The notes beneath the pieces are model-generated. The model was not told where the DNA came from and ran no database searches. It saw nothing but the letters and a program-made list of their open reading frames with translations. A DNA stretch of 64,000 bases. Source: Aquimarina agarivorans (GTDB lineage: Bacteria > Bacteroidota > Bacteroidia > Flavobacteriales > Flavobacteriaceae). Positions 63,374-64,000 of the stretch are shown here, one piece after another. Location: NCBI RefSeq assembly GCF_000218485.1, contig NZ_AFPB01000174.1:1-64000 (forward strand). The letters are read 5' to 3'. Both the position numbers and the translations under genes were made by a program. Numbering within the stretch: the stretch's first letter is position 1; the number at the start of each line of letters is the position of its first letter.

Positions 63374-64000
63374 ATGGATTTAAAACTAAAAGATAAAGTA
63401 GTAGTTGTTACAGGTGCTGCAGGATTAAAAGGGAGTATTGGCGAAACTATAGTACAGGCGTTAGCCAACGAGGGTGCTATTCCCGTTATAGTATGCAGAA
63501 ACGATCGTGGTTTTGGATACGAAAAGGAACTAAAGGAGCGTGGGATTGATGCTTTGTTTGTAAAAACAGACCTTTCAGACCATAATCAAATAAAAAAAGC
63601 AGCCGAAAGTATCAAAAACAAATACGGAAAAATTGATGCATTAATAAATAATGTAGGGGTAAATGACGGCGCAGGATTGGATGCTTCAGTTGATGATTTT
63701 ATGTATTCATTAAAGTTGAATATGGTCAGTTTTTTTGCAATGACTAAGTTTTGCCTACCTATGCTAAAAAAGGCAAAGGGGACTATTTTAAATATTGGCT
63801 CAAAAGTAGCGCTTACTGGTCAAGGTGGAACTTCGGGCTACGCGGCATCCAAAGGAGGAGTTTTGGGGCTTACCCGGGAATGGGCTGTTGATCTTATTAA
63901 ATTTGGTATCCGCTCAAATGCCATTATCATTGCCGAAAGCTGGACACCTGCTTACAAAGCATGGATTGAAACACTGGATAATGGCGAAGAAAAATTAAAA
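63374..64000 (+). CDS. Short-chain dehydrogenase (L-fucose/L-galactose dehydrogenase-like), partial
   Basis: 209 codons of an SDR enzyme, cut by the right edge. It has the cofactor motif 'VVVTGAAGLKGSIGE', 'INNVG', 'LNIGSKVALTGQ' with the catalytic Ser, and 'GYAASKGGVLGL' (Y-x3-K). After the motif the protein has 'SWTPAY', seen in SDRs of fucose operons. In this operon it would oxidise the free L-sugar to the lactone. Start ATG at 63374; the 3' end is outside the window. Confidence 0.85.
   Translation, partial: MDLKLKDKVVVVTGAAGLKGSIGETIVQALANEGAIPVIVCRNDRGFGYEKELKERGIDALFVKTDLSDHNQIKKAAESIKNKYGKIDALINNVGVNDGAGLDASVDDFMYSLKLNMVSFFAMTKFCLPMLKKAKGTILNIGSKVALTGQGGTSGYAASKGGVLGLTREWAVDLIKFGIRSNAIIIAESWTPAYKAWIETLDNGEEKLK

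Overview
The window is AT-rich chromosomal DNA from a marine, probably alga-associated member of the Flavobacteriaceae. The evidence is a type VI secretion (T6SS) module of the Bacteroidetes kind, a GH16 enzyme with a C-terminal T9SS sorting domain, a complete Bat aerotolerance operon, an OmpA protein with thrombospondin-3 repeats, a TAnnTTTG-type promoter and almost no Shine-Dalgarno sequences. No rRNA, CRISPR array or intact insertion sequence was seen.

Layout. 1-10.9 kb (minus strand): T6SS effector/needle cluster with two Hcp (TssD) genes, a 422-aa candidate pore-forming effector, five tandem membrane-protein paralogues that look like immunity genes, a disrupted rhomboid-like gene, VgrG, PAAR and a large M23-like protein cut by the left edge. 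11-16 kb: DUF3024 protein, tRNA(CAU), rbfA, an ABC permease, rlmF, dusB and the wreck of a YCII/ECF-sigma pair. 16.4-18 kb: secreted GH16 polysaccharidase. 18.4-24.9 kb: ketoacyl synthase-bioA-bioD-bioF biotin cluster and asd. 25.5-35.6 kb: Kbp-like LysM/BON protein and the MoxR-DUF58-BatA-E operon. 35.9-43.5 kb: housekeeping and mixed genes (AlbA_2 protein, phosphoesterase, radA, GNAT, trpS, fic). 43.5-47.5 kb: an accessory patch with a broken PD40 propeller gene, the 3' scar of a group II intron, a decayed effector tail, a lipoprotein and an Hcp-effector fusion. 48-53.7 kb: TPMT-like methyltransferase, OmpA and an AddA-like helicase-nuclease. 54-64 kb (plus strand): GH29 glycosidase followed by a gene set that fits L-galactose catabolism (dehydrogenase, lactonase, L-galactonate dehydrogenase, tagaturonate reductase, altronate dehydratase, KDG kinase, KDPG aldolase).

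Two themes stand out. First, the window carries two separate T6SS effector/immunity loci (about 8 and 46 kb), and in each a remnant of the effector C-terminus lies downstream of an immunity or candidate-immunity gene, suggesting turnover by tail-plus-immunity duplication. Second, the 54-64 kb cluster, read as a whole, is better explained as an L-galactose (agar/porphyran-derived) pathway than as the fucose or hexuronate pathway its individual genes would suggest, and it carries two strong palindromes as candidate operators. Functions are inferred from motifs read by eye; no database search was run.
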